Assembly: GCF_013408335.1 (NCBI RefSeq)
Contig: NZ_JACBZR010000001.1
Coordinates: 434,001 to 498,000, forward strand
Direction of reading: 5' to 3'
Length of the DNA: 64,000 nt
Origin: Nocardioides panzhihuensis
GTDB taxonomy: Bacteria > Actinomycetota > Actinomycetes > Propionibacteriales > Nocardioidaceae
Below are positions 32,926 through 42,262 of the stretch, piece after piece; position 1 is the first letter of the stretch; every line of letters starts with the position of its first letter. Below the pieces are notes generated by a model, which worked only from the letters and a program-made list of their open reading frames with translations, ran no database searches and was not told the DNA's origin. The translations under genes and the position numbers were made by a program.

Positions 32926-35900
32926 TGCGCCCGAACGATCCCCGGCTGCGAGCCCAGCTGACGGTGGCCCGGCGGCCGCTGGCCGTCGTCGTGGCCGCCG
33001 GGGTGCTGGGTGCGGTGCTGCTGATCACCCAGACGTACGCGATCACCGGACTGCTCATCAGTGCGATCCGTGACTCGGGGTCGGGATCGGTGGGCGGCTG
33101 GGCCCTGGCTGTCGTGGCGGTCTTCGTCGGCCGGGCAGTCATCGGAGTGATCTCCGACGTCGCCGGTGCCCGCGCGGCCGGGATCGTCGGCGCGGACCTG
33201 CGGCGCCGGGTGGTCGGCGCGATCCTGCGCGGGCAGTCGGGTCGCTCGGGATCGCTGTCAGCGCTGGCCACGCGCGGGGTCTCGGCCGCCGAGCCCTATC
33301 TGACGCGCTACGTGCCAGCGGTGGTGCTCGCCTGCGTACTGCCCGTGATGGTGCTCGCGGTGATCGTCTGGACCGACCCGCTCAGCGGTCTCATCGTTGG
33401 GCTGACGCTGCCGCTGATCCCGATCTTCGGGGTGCTGGTCGGGCTCGCCACGCGTGACCAGGCGGCCAGCCAGTGGCGGACGATGTCGGCGTTGGCCGGT
33501 CACTTCCTCGACGTGATGAAGGGCCTGCCGACCCTGGTCGCCTTCGGCCGGGCCAACGCGCAGTCGCGGGTCATCGCCACGATCACCGACCGCTACCGCC
33601 GGCGCACTCTCGAGACGCTGAAGATCGCCTTCGCCTCCTCGGCGGTGCTCGAGCTCGTCGCCACCATCGCGGTCGCCCTGGTCGCCGTCACCATCGGGGT
33701 CCGGCTCGCCGCCGGATCGGTCGACCTGCAGACCGCACTCGTGGTCCTGCTGCTGGCTCCCGAGGCCTACTGGCCCCTTCGTCGTATGGGTGCCGAGTTC
33801 CACGCCGCCGCCGAAGGCACCGCCACCCTCGAGGCGACAGCAGATCTCTCCCGAGACGTCACTCGCGTCGGCCGAGACGTCACCGATTGCCATCTCGGCC
33901 GACCGGAGCGACGTCTCGGCATGGAACTTGACGGGGTGGGGCTGACCTACCCGGGTCGGGAGCGGCCCGCGCTGATGCCGGTCTCGGCGACGGTCCCGGA
34001 CAGAGGGATCACCGCGATCGTCGGCCCGAGCGGTTGCGGCAAGTCGACGCTGCTCGCGACGATCGCGGGCCTGCACGAGATGTACGCAGGCACCGTCGAG
34101 CTCGACGGACAGACCCCGGCTGCGGGCGACGAGTGGCGAGAGCGCTTCGCCTACCTTCCCCAGCGGCCGGTGTTCGTCAGCGGCACGATCGCCGACAACC
34201 TGCGTCTGGGCTCGCCGGAGGCGACCGAGAGCGACCTGTGGCGCGTACTGAAGCGGGTCGCGCTCGCCGAGCGGATCGTCGAGCTCTCCGGTGGACTCGA
34301 CGCCGACCTGGCCGAAGACGGCCGCTCGCTCTCCGGCGGAGAGCGGGCGCGGCTCGCCCTGGCCCGCGTCGTACTCTCCGAGCGTCCCTGGGTCCTCCTC
34401 GACGAGCCCACCGCCCACCTCGACCCCGACGCCGAGCGGATCATCGCCGACACGGTCACCGACCTGGCCCGCGAGCGCGCCGTCGTCCTCGTCGCCCACC
34501 GCCAGACCCTCATCGACCTCGCCGACCACGTCATCACCCTTTCTGCCGAGACGTCACTCCCGTCGCCCGAGGCGTCGCTCCCGTCGCCCGAGGCGTCGCT
34601 CCCGTCGCCCGAGGCGTCACTGGCGTCGTCTGAGATGGCAACCGGTGACACTTCGGCCGACGTACGTGACGCTTCGGCCGACGCTAGTGACGCTTCGGCC
34701 GACGTACGTGACGCTTCGGCCGGCGTACGTGACGCTTCGGCCGGCGTACGTGACGCTTCGGCCGGCGTACGTGACGCTTCGGCCGACGCGAGTGACGCTT
34801 CGGGCGACGTACGTGACGCCTCGGCCCGGGGTGCGCTGTGGGGGTCTGCGGTGGTGGGCGGGCTCAGCTGGGCATCGGGGGTGGCGCTGACGGCGCTGGC
34901 CGGTTGGCTGATCATCAAGGCCTCCTACCATCCGGTGATCCTGACGCTGGTGGCTGCGATGGTGGGGGTGCGTACGTTCGGGATCGCGCGGCCGGTGCTG
35001 CGCTACCTGGAGCGGTTGTGGTCCCACGACAGCGCGCTGAGGTTGCTGGCGAGGCGCCGGGTGGAGATCTACGAGGCGCTGGTGCCGCTGGTTCCCGGCG
35101 CTCTCCCGGGCCGCCGGGGAGACGTGCTGGCCAGCGTCGTCGACGACGTCGACGCGGTGCTCGACGAGGAACTGCGGGTGCGGCTGCCGGTCCGGGAGTA
35201 CGCCGTCGTGGCAGCGCTCGCGGTCCTGGCGACCGCGCTCATCGATCCGGTCGCCGCGGTCTTCACCACAGCCACGGTGCTGGTGGCGGGTGCCGCCTTC
35301 GGGATCGCGTACGCAGGGGCAGCACGCGCCGAGCAGATCTCGGTCACGGTGCGGGCGAGGGTGTCCGAGCAGGTGGTCGAGGCCACCCAGACGGTGACCG
35401 AGCGCCGGATGTGGCAAGCGAGCGAGCCGGTGCTGCACACCCTCGACGACCTGGCCCGCACCGCCACCAGGGCGACGGTCACCGCAGTTTCCGCCGCCTC
35501 GATCGCCAAGGCCCTCGTCCTGATCACTGCCGGTGCGGCGGTCGCCGCGACAGCGGCGTACACCACGGTCGGCGACGGCCCGATGCTCGCTCTCCTCACC
35601 CTGGTCCCGCTGGCGCTGGCCGAGCCCGCGGCGACCCTCGCCGATGCGGGTGCGGCCAGGGCCCGCACCCGCGCCGCGCAGAGACGCCTGGACGACCTCA
35701 CCGGCCGCCGCCCGGCCGTCGCCGCCCCGGAGAACCCGGCGCGCCCGGCCGATGACACCACGATCACGATCACCGGCGTCACCGCCCACCCCGGTGGCCA
35801 GAGCGGCGGCCAGAAGGTAGAGATCCCCGACCTGCACGCCGCGCCCGGCGCGAGGATCGGCATCGTCGGCCCCTCCGGCTCCGGCAAGAGCACGCTGGCC

Positions 35901-36461
35901 GCGCTGCTGCTGCGCTTCCTCGACCCGGAGACCGGCACGATCGCGCTCGGCCGTCGGCCGACGCGCGACCTGGACCCCCAGGACGTACGCAAGATCGTCG
36001 GTCTGGTCGACGACGATCCGCACGTCTTCGCCTCAAACCTCGTCGAGAACGTCCGCCTGGCTCGGCCCGAAGCCACCGAGGACGAGGTCGAGCAGGCGAT
36101 CCGGCGTGCCCATCTCGGCGACTGGCTCGACGCCCTGCCCGCAGGCCTGCAGACCAGGCTCGGTGACGGCGCCGACCAGGTCTCGGGAGGCGAGCGCGCC
36201 CGACTTGCGGTGGCGAGGTCGCTGCTGGCCGGGCACAAGGTCCTGGTTCTGGATGAACCTTTGGCCCATCTGGACACCTCGACCGCCGAGTCGCTGGCGC
36301 GTGAGGTGCTCGCGCGGGAGGATGAATCGACAGGTGAGACGGAAGTCGGTCCGCGAGGCGGCACGAAAACCGTACTGTGGATCACTCACACATCGACCGG
36401 ACTGGGGCTGACCGATACCGTGGTCTCCCTTCAACGAATGGGGGAAGTGAGACGGTGTTGA
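32925..36461 (+). CDS. cydDC: Fused CydDC thiol-reductant ABC exporter, with two in-frame repeat insertions
   Basis: The 1178-aa protein joins CydD and CydC; each half has a six-helix membrane domain and an ATPase. Half 1 has Walker A GPSGCGKSTLL (about residue 366), signature LSGGERARLAL and Walker B WVLLDEPTAHLD. Half 2 has GPSGSGKSTLA (about 981), SGGERARLAVARSLL and VLVLDEPLAHLD. It exports glutathione-like thiols or heme-related reductant needed for bd oxidase assembly. Residues about 307-333 and 540-636 are not part of the family: they are encoded by palindromic repeat elements. The second reads as a run of DASADVR-type heptads. The stop overlaps the response regulator start by 7 nt. 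Confidence 0.95.
33848..33922 (-). repeat. 21-bp-unit palindromic array element, copy B (inside cydDC)
   Basis: Two units (CCGAGACGTCACTCGCGTCGG-type), the core (GAGATGGCAATC on the minus strand) and about one and a half inverted units lie in frame between the membrane domain and ATPase of the CydD half. It is read as SRDVTRVGRDVTDCHLGRPE. Confidence 0.85.
34545..34833 (+). repeat. 21-bp-unit palindromic array element, copy C (inside cydDC, largest)
   Basis: Four left units, the core GAGATGGCAACCGGTGAC (34632-34649) and eight right units plus a partial one are arranged head to head. The period is exactly 21 nt, so each right unit encodes seven residues (DASADVR or DASAGVR). The array links the CydD ATPase to the CydC membrane domain. 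Right units differ mainly in the four central bases. Confidence 0.92.
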
Positions 36462-37117
36462 CCGAGACGAGGACGATCCGGGTCTACCTGCTCGACGACC
36501 ATGAGGTCGTGCGCCAGGGGCTGACGACGCTGCTCGACAGCCATGACGACATCGCGGTCGTGGGCCAGGGCGGCACCACCGCGCAAGCGCGTGAGGACAT
36601 CGACCGCCTCCGGCCGGATGTGTGCGTGCTCGACGCCCGCCTCCCCGACGGCTCGGGGATCGAGGTCTGCCGTGAGGTCCGAGCGGCCTACCCCGACATG
36701 CTCGCGCTCATCCTGACCTCCTATGACGACGACGAGGCGCTCTTCTCGGCGATCATGGCCGGAGCGAAGGGCTACGTCCTCAAGGACATCCGCGGCAACG
36801 ACCTCGTCGAGGCGATCCGCACCGTCTCCGGCGGCGGCTCGCTGCTCGACCCGCTGATGACCGCGAAGGTCATGGAGAAGATGCGCAACCCTGATGGCGA
36901 GTCGCCGCAGATGCAGGCGTTGACGCCCCAGGAGAAGCGCCTGCTCGCGCTCATCGGCGAGGGCCTGACCAACCGCGAGATCGCCGGCCGGATGTTCCTG
37001 GCCGAGAAGACGGTCAAGAACTACGTCTCCAGCATCCTGGCCAAGCTCGGTGTGCAGCGGCGCACCCAGGCGGCGCTGATGGCCAAGGAGCTCCTCCGCC
37101 CCCGCCGAGGGAACTGA
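36455..37117 (+). CDS. NarL/DevR-like response regulator
   Basis: The 220-aa protein has a receiver domain (acidic pair at 14-15, phospho-acceptor Asp60 in VCVLDARLPDG, Lys in YVLKDIR) and a C-terminal LuxR helix-turn-helix (LTPQEKRLLALIGEGLTNRE). It resembles DevR/DosR. The GTG at 36455 overlaps the cydDC end and has GGGGGAAG upstream. Co-transcription with cydABDC and the convergent kinase suggest control of low-oxygen or redox genes. Whether it regulates cyd itself is not shown. Confidence 0.92.
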   Translation: MLTETRTIRVYLLDDHEVVRQGLTTLLDSHDDIAVVGQGGTTAQAREDIDRLRPDVCVLDARLPDGSGIEVCREVRAAYPDMLALILTSYDDDEALFSAIMAGAKGYVLKDIRGNDLVEAIRTVSGGGSLLDPLMTAKVMEKMRNPDGESPQMQALTPQEKRLLALIGEGLTNREIAGRMFLAEKTVKNYVSSILAKLGVQRRTQAALMAKELLRPRRGN

Positions 37118-37132
37118 CCCCGAGCAACCGAG

Positions 37133-38764
37133 TCAGACCCCAGCGGTGATCGGCACCTGCCAGACGAGCTCGGTGCCGCTGGGCAGACGCGGGCCGATCT
37201 CGAGCTGACCGCCGAGCTGGACCGCGCGGCAGCGGGCGTTCTTCAGCCCGCTCTCCTCGGCCTCCTCCGGGACGCCGCCGCCGTCGTCGCGTACGACCAG
37301 CTTGACCTCGCCGTCCTGGAGGCTGAGCTCGATCTGGGCGCTGTGGGCCTGGGCGTGCCGGGCGAGGTTGGAGACCGCTTCGCGCAGCACCGGAAGCAGG
37401 TGGTTGCGGACCGAGTCGGGAACGGCGGTGTCGACCGGCCCGGTGATCTTGATCTCCGGGGTGAAGTCCATGACGCCCGCGTACTCCCGGACGACCTCGC
37501 GCACCTGCGCACGCAGCGAGGAGGCGTCGTGGTTGCTGAGGTCGAAGATGGAGCCGCGTACGTCCTTGATGGTCTGGTCCAACGCGTCGACCTGCTCCGA
37601 GAGTCGCTTGGGCAGGTCCTCGACGCGCTGCGGGTTGCGGCCCAGGGTCTCGAGCTGGAGGCCGATCGCGAAGAGACGCTGGATGACCACGTCGTGCAGG
37701 TCGCGGGCGATCCGGTCGCGGTCGGTGATGACAGCGAGGTCGGCGCGGTCCTCGACCGCACGGAGCCGGTCGAGCGCGAGGGCGGCCTGTCCGGCGAAGC
37801 CGAAGAAGAGCTCGCGCTCGTGCTCGTCGTGGGCGGCGGAGGCCTTGTCGTAGATCGCCAGCAGCGCACCGCGTCCGGCGAGCGAGGAGCGCACCGGGGC
37901 GACCACGACGTAGAGCCCGTCCGCCTCGAGGTCAAGCGGCTCGACGATGCGCCGGTCGATCAGGAACGGGACCTTCTCGGTCACCGCTCGGACCCGCTCC
38001 TCCTGGCCGGGCACAGCCGCGACCCCGGAGACGAGACCGTGCTCGATGCGGGTGCCGGCACCGACCCCGATCGCTCGCATCAGCGGCAGCGCGGTCTCAC
38101 ACATCCGCTCCAGCGCGACCGTGTGCTCCAGCGGAGGGGTGAGGGCCCGGCTGAGCTCGGCGCTCGCCTCGAGCCACCTGCGGCGCTGCTCGCTGAGCTC
38201 GAGCTCGCGTACCTTGTCGATCTGGGCGCCCGCGGCGCGGGCCAGGGCGACGACGAGCTGCTCGTCGTGGCTGGTGAAGTCGGCGCCGCCGGCCTTCTCG
38301 GCCAGGAGCAGGTGTCCGAAGTCGTGGTCCTTGATCCGCAGCGGCACCTCGATGAACTTGCGCTTGCCGGGGTCGCCCGTACGCAGCGCGTGGCTGCCGC
38401 CGTCATCAGAGGTGCGGGGTGTGACCAGCAGAAGAGGCTCGGGAGCGGTGACACCCCTGGGTCGGGTCGTCGATGCTGGCTCGGCGTCGTCGTCGAGGCG
38501 GGCTCGGCGGCCGCTGCTCTTGCCCACGACCTGCAGATTCGGCTCCTGCTGGTGACCGTAGGTGATCAGGTCCTGCAGATCGCCGTCGACGTCGAGGACC
38601 CCGAGCGCGCCGTAGCTCGCTCCGGTCAGCTCGCAGGCAGACCGGGTGATCCGCTCCAGCATTGCGCTCAGGTCGAGCTCGCTCGACATCGCGATGACCG
38701 CGTCCAAGAGCGAGCGCGCCGATGGTTCGAGACCGGACAGGTCATCGGTCGCGTCGGTGGTCAC
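37133..38764 (-). CDS. GAF-domain sensor histidine kinase (DevS/DosT-like)
   Basis: The 543-aa soluble kinase has two GAF domains (about 30-195 and 205-345), a HisKA_3 dimerisation segment DRIARDLHDVVIQRLF with the phospho-His near residue 352, and an HATPase_c domain (REAVSNLARHA, DDGGGVP). The first GAF keeps DevS-like FIEVPLRIKDHDFGHLLLAE. The segment before it, where DevS/DosT carry the proximal heme His, is an insertion-like stretch (TPRTSDDGGSHALRTGDP), so heme binding is open. The start is a GTG. It ends 16 nt from the convergent response regulator gene, its probable partner. Confidence 0.92.
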   Translation of the reverse strand: MTTDATDDLSGLEPSARSLLDAVIAMSSELDLSAMLERITRSACELTGASYGALGVLDVDGDLQDLITYGHQQEPNLQVVGKSSGRRARLDDDAEPASTTRPRGVTAPEPLLLVTPRTSDDGGSHALRTGDPGKRKFIEVPLRIKDHDFGHLLLAEKAGGADFTSHDEQLVVALARAAGAQIDKVRELELSEQRRRWLEASAELSRALTPPLEHTVALERMCETALPLMRAIGVGAGTRIEHGLVSGVAAVPGQEERVRAVTEKVPFLIDRRIVEPLDLEADGLYVVVAPVRSSLAGRGALLAIYDKASAAHDEHERELFFGFAGQAALALDRLRAVEDRADLAVITDRDRIARDLHDVVIQRLFAIGLQLETLGRNPQRVEDLPKRLSEQVDALDQTIKDVRGSIFDLSNHDASSLRAQVREVVREYAGVMDFTPEIKITGPVDTAVPDSVRNHLLPVLREAVSNLARHAQAHSAQIELSLQDGEVKLVVRDDGGGVPEEAEESGLKNARCRAVQLGGQLEIGPRLPSGTELVWQVPITAGV

Positions 38765-38861
38765 TCGTCAGAGTCTGTCGTGCCGGACCCGCCCGCGTCC
38801 ACATATCGGCAACAGTTTCTCCACTGTCTGCCTCAAACCGACGCGAATGCGTGCGTTCGGA

Positions 38862-39287
38862 TCAATCGTCCGCTATCTCACCGTCGACATAGAGCCACCG
38901 TCCGGCACGCACCTCGAACCGGCTGTGCTCGGCGAGCACGCCGTCGCCTGACGGGGCCCGGTAGGAGGCCCGGAAGGCCACCCAGCCGTGGGTGTCGTCG
39001 TCGAGGCCGGAGCCCTCGATCTCGAGGCCTGTCCACGTCAGTCGCGGGTCGGGTGCGGCCACGCCCAGATCGTCCGGGCGGGTCCCCGGGTGCCAGGTGC
39101 GGAAGATGTAGTCCCAGTCCCCGAGGGCGTACGCCGCATAGCGGCTGCGCATCAGCTCCTCCGGAGTCTCGGCCAGGGCACCGCCACGGTGCAGCCGGTG
39201 GCAGCACATCGCATAGCGCTTCCCGCTGCCACACGGGCACTCCTGGGACAGGGACGATCCGGTGGAGGCGGTGCCGAAGGCGGACAT
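38862..39287 (-). CDS. UPF0225/YchJ-like protein with SEC-C zinc motif
   Basis: The 141-aa protein starts with ECPCGSGKRYAMCC, the Cys-rich SEC-C-type zinc motif. The YchJ core follows (AETPEELMRSRYAAYALGDWDYIFRTWHP), with an NTF2-like fold predicted for the rest. The function is unknown. It is divergent from the AfsR-type regulator; the 113-nt gap holds TATTGT (39345-39350), a possible -10 for the regulator. Confidence 0.88.
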   Translation of the reverse strand: MSAFGTASTGSSLSQECPCGSGKRYAMCCHRLHRGGALAETPEELMRSRYAAYALGDWDYIFRTWHPGTRPDDLGVAAPDPRLTWTGLEIEGSGLDDDTHGWVAFRASYRAPSGDGVLAEHSRFEVRAGRWLYVDGEIADD

Positions 39288-39400
39288 GGGCTCATTGTGT
39301 ACCGGAAAGGACCGATTTCCGTCGTAGGCCGGGAGCGGCCCGTCTATTGTTAGGGGGTGGCTCTCAGGCGCATTCGGCTCGGGACGACGGGGGTGCTTCG

Positions 39401-42262
39401 GTGACGGATGTGAGCATCTGTCTGCTGGGCCCGCTCGTCGTCACGCTCGCAGGCGAGCCCGTGGAGATCCCAGGACGCCGCCCACGCACCCTGTTGGCCC
39501 TGCTGGCTCTCGAGGCCGGCACGCCGCTCTCCGCCGACCTCCTCGCCGACCGGATCTGGGGCGAGGACCTCCCCGACAACCCGCGTGGCAGCCTGCACAC
39601 CTACATCGGGCGGCTGCGTCGCGTGCTCGGCAAGGAGGTCGTACGCCGCGCCGCCGGCGGCTACATCCTCGACCTGCCGCGCTCGTCCGTGGACGCGCTC
39701 GCCTTCATCGACCTGCTCGACACGGCCCAAGGGCCCGAGGCGTACGAGCGGCTGGAGGAAGCCATCGAGCTGTGGCGCGCCGACCCGTTCGACGACTCCG
39801 CGGGGGAGTCTCTCGCCGAGCGCACCCGGCCATGGCTGGTCGACCGCTATCTCGCCGCCTTGGAGCATCGCGCGGAGCTCGACATCGCCGCAGGCCGTGC
39901 GGCGAAGGCGGTTGCCGACGTGCGCCGGGTGGTGGGTGACCATCCGCTGCGCGAGTCCCTGTGGGCGGTGCTCCTGGACGCACTGGACACCGCGGGACGC
40001 ACGGCCGAGGCGCTGGAGGCCTACGAGGAGGTCCGGGCGCGGCTGGCCGACGAGCTCGGCACCGACCCCGGTGCGGAGTTGCGCTCGACGTTCACCCGAC
40101 TGCTGTCCGGCGCGTCGCCGACGGCTCCGGAGGTCGAGGACCCCGAGGGGCAGGCGACGGTGCCCGCACAGCGGGTCTCGGAGGAGGACATGCTGCCGCG
40201 GCAGCTTCCGGCCGACATCCTCAGCTTCTCGGGGCGGGAGGCAGAGCTCCGGCTGCTGGACGCGGTCACGATCTCCCACGACGCCGGCTGGCCGAGCGTG
40301 GTCGCCGTGCACGGCATCGGGGCGGTGGGGAAGACCGCTCTCGCCGTGCACTGGGCACGGAGCCGGACCGAGCACTTCCCCGACGGGCAGCTCTTCATCG
40401 ACCTACGTGGCTACGGACCGGGTGATCCGCTCTCGCACGCCCAGGCGCTCACGACCCTGCTGATCGGGCTGGGTGTCGACGTCGCCTCGGTGCCGGCCGA
40501 GGTGGATGCGGCCTCGGCCCTGCTGCGTACGACCCTCGCCCAGCGGCGCATGCTCCTGGTGCTCGACAACGCGCGCGACTCCGCTCACGTACGGCCCCTG
40601 CTTCCGGGCAGCGACTCGCTGGCGCTGGTGACCAGCCGGAGCCAGCTGCGTGGCCTGGCCACCCGTGAAGGCGCCCGGCGGATCGCGCTGGACACTCTCG
40701 CCCCGGCGGAGTCGGCGGCCTTCCTGAAGCAGCGGTTCGTCGACCGGCCCGCGAGCGAGGCGGACATACGTGCGCTCGCGGACCGGTGCGGGCACCTGCC
40801 GTTGGCCCTCGCGGTCGCGGCGGAGCGCTGCAGCCGCTATCCCGACCTCTCGTTGACCGATCTGCTGGCCGAGCTCGACGGTGAGACCAGCCGCCTGGCC
40901 GCGCTGGAGGCACCGCTCGATCCCATCTCGGATCTGCGCGCGGTCTTCTCGTGGTCCTACGACTCCCTCGACGAGGAGTCGCGGCGTGCCTTCCGCCTCC
41001 TCGGCCTCCGTCCCGGACACGAGATCGGGATGCCGGCGATGGCGGCGCTCTTCGCCGCCGACATCGCGACCGCACGGCGCCTGGTCGACAAGCTGGTCGA
41101 CGCCAACCTCGTCCGTGAGCACCGACCGGGCCGCTTCGTGCTCCACGACCTGATCCGCGACTACGCGCTGGAGCTGGGCTCGGCGGAGGAGTCCGGCGAG
41201 GCGTTGCTGCGGCTGGTGAGCTGGTACACCCACTCCCTGGTGGCGGCCTCCGAGGCCGACGGCCGGTCGTTCCGGCTGATGACCCTCGACCCCGTCGTCG
41301 CCGGGGTGACGCCACTGAGCTTCGCCACCTCGCAGCAGGCCCGCGCCTGGGGCGACCGGGAGTGGCTGACGATGGGGAGTGCCGTACGTCTCGCTGTGCG
41401 AGCCGGGCTGCTGTGTCCCGCCTATCAGCTGGTCAACAAGATGTTCAGCCTCTCGATGAGGCACCCACCTGCCGAGACCGTGCCCCTCCAGGAGCTCGGT
41501 CTCGATGCCGCCCTCCGCGCGGGTCAGCACGTCGACGCGGCCTACCTCCGCAACCAGGTCGGGATCAGCCGGGCACGCGCCGGCGACCTGACGAGAGCGA
41601 TCCCGGAGTTCCGCGGCGCGGCCGAGGTGTTCCGCGAGGCCGGCACCGCGGCCGGCCTGGAGATGGCGCTCTCCAACTGCGGCCAGGCGCTGAGCATGAT
41701 CGGCTCCCTCGACGAGGCCGTCGCGGTCCTCGAGGAGGCGTACGCCGTCGCGGACGCGGCCGGGATGGACGACCGTGCCCGGGCCAGCCGGATCGGGCTG
41801 GCCGAGGTCTATGTCCGGATGGAGCGCTACGAGGACGCCGTGCGGCTGGTCGAGGACGAGATCGGTCGCGGCCCGGTCGACGTCGACTCCTCCGCCTCGC
41901 CGCGGATGACCCTGGTCGACGCTCTGATCGGCCTGCGGCGCCATGCCGAGGCCGAGACCCACCTGCGGCTGGAGCTGGCCCACCGCCTCGAGGAGCGCAA
42001 CCGGTGGGCTGAGGCCAACGTCCTCGTACGCCGCGCCGTGATCGAGCGCGAGACCGATCGCGCCGCCCAGGCGCGCGCGACGCTCCAGGAGGTCGTCGTC
42101 ATCCTGGACGAGGTGGGGGAGCTGGACCGCACCGCGCTGACCAAGGAGCGGGTCGAAGAGCTGCTCGCCACCGTCGAGGCATCCGCATCCGCATCCGCGG
42201 GTCGGGACGTCGACGCCTCGGCCACCCAAGGGTTGGGCGGCGGCGTAGCGTTGCGTCCGTGA
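39401..42262 (+). CDS. AfsR/SARP-type transcriptional regulator with NB-ARC ATPase and TPRs
   Basis: The 953-aa protein has an OmpR-like winged helix (residues 1-95, with GRRPRTLLALLALE), a BTAD domain (about 100-245), an NB-ARC/STAND ATPase with Walker A HGIGAVGKTAL (about 304-314) and MLLVLDNARD as Walker B, then TPR-like repeats to the C-terminus. STAND regulators of this type integrate a signal and activate target promoters. The GTG at 39401 has no strong Shine-Dalgarno. Its final GTGA overlaps the start of the MoxR-like gene, so it may be made with, and control, the MoxR/VWA pair. Confidence 0.9.
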   Translation: MTDVSICLLGPLVVTLAGEPVEIPGRRPRTLLALLALEAGTPLSADLLADRIWGEDLPDNPRGSLHTYIGRLRRVLGKEVVRRAAGGYILDLPRSSVDALAFIDLLDTAQGPEAYERLEEAIELWRADPFDDSAGESLAERTRPWLVDRYLAALEHRAELDIAAGRAAKAVADVRRVVGDHPLRESLWAVLLDALDTAGRTAEALEAYEEVRARLADELGTDPGAELRSTFTRLLSGASPTAPEVEDPEGQATVPAQRVSEEDMLPRQLPADILSFSGREAELRLLDAVTISHDAGWPSVVAVHGIGAVGKTALAVHWARSRTEHFPDGQLFIDLRGYGPGDPLSHAQALTTLLIGLGVDVASVPAEVDAASALLRTTLAQRRMLLVLDNARDSAHVRPLLPGSDSLALVTSRSQLRGLATREGARRIALDTLAPAESAAFLKQRFVDRPASEADIRALADRCGHLPLALAVAAERCSRYPDLSLTDLLAELDGETSRLAALEAPLDPISDLRAVFSWSYDSLDEESRRAFRLLGLRPGHEIGMPAMAALFAADIATARRLVDKLVDANLVREHRPGRFVLHDLIRDYALELGSAEESGEALLRLVSWYTHSLVAASEADGRSFRLMTLDPVVAGVTPLSFATSQQARAWGDREWLTMGSAVRLAVRAGLLCPAYQLVNKMFSLSMRHPPAETVPLQELGLDAALRAGQHVDAAYLRNQVGISRARAGDLTRAIPEFRGAAEVFREAGTAAGLEMALSNCGQALSMIGSLDEAVAVLEEAYAVADAAGMDDRARASRIGLAEVYVRMERYEDAVRLVEDEIGRGPVDVDSSASPRMTLVDALIGLRRHAEAETHLRLELAHRLEERNRWAEANVLVRRAVIERETDRAAQARATLQEVVVILDEVGELDRTALTKERVEELLATVEASASASAGRDVDASATQGLGGGVALRP

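Noticed and set aside
34545..34833. CRISPR array
   Set aside because: The units are contiguous without unique spacers, are inverted around a core and lie in an open reading frame.
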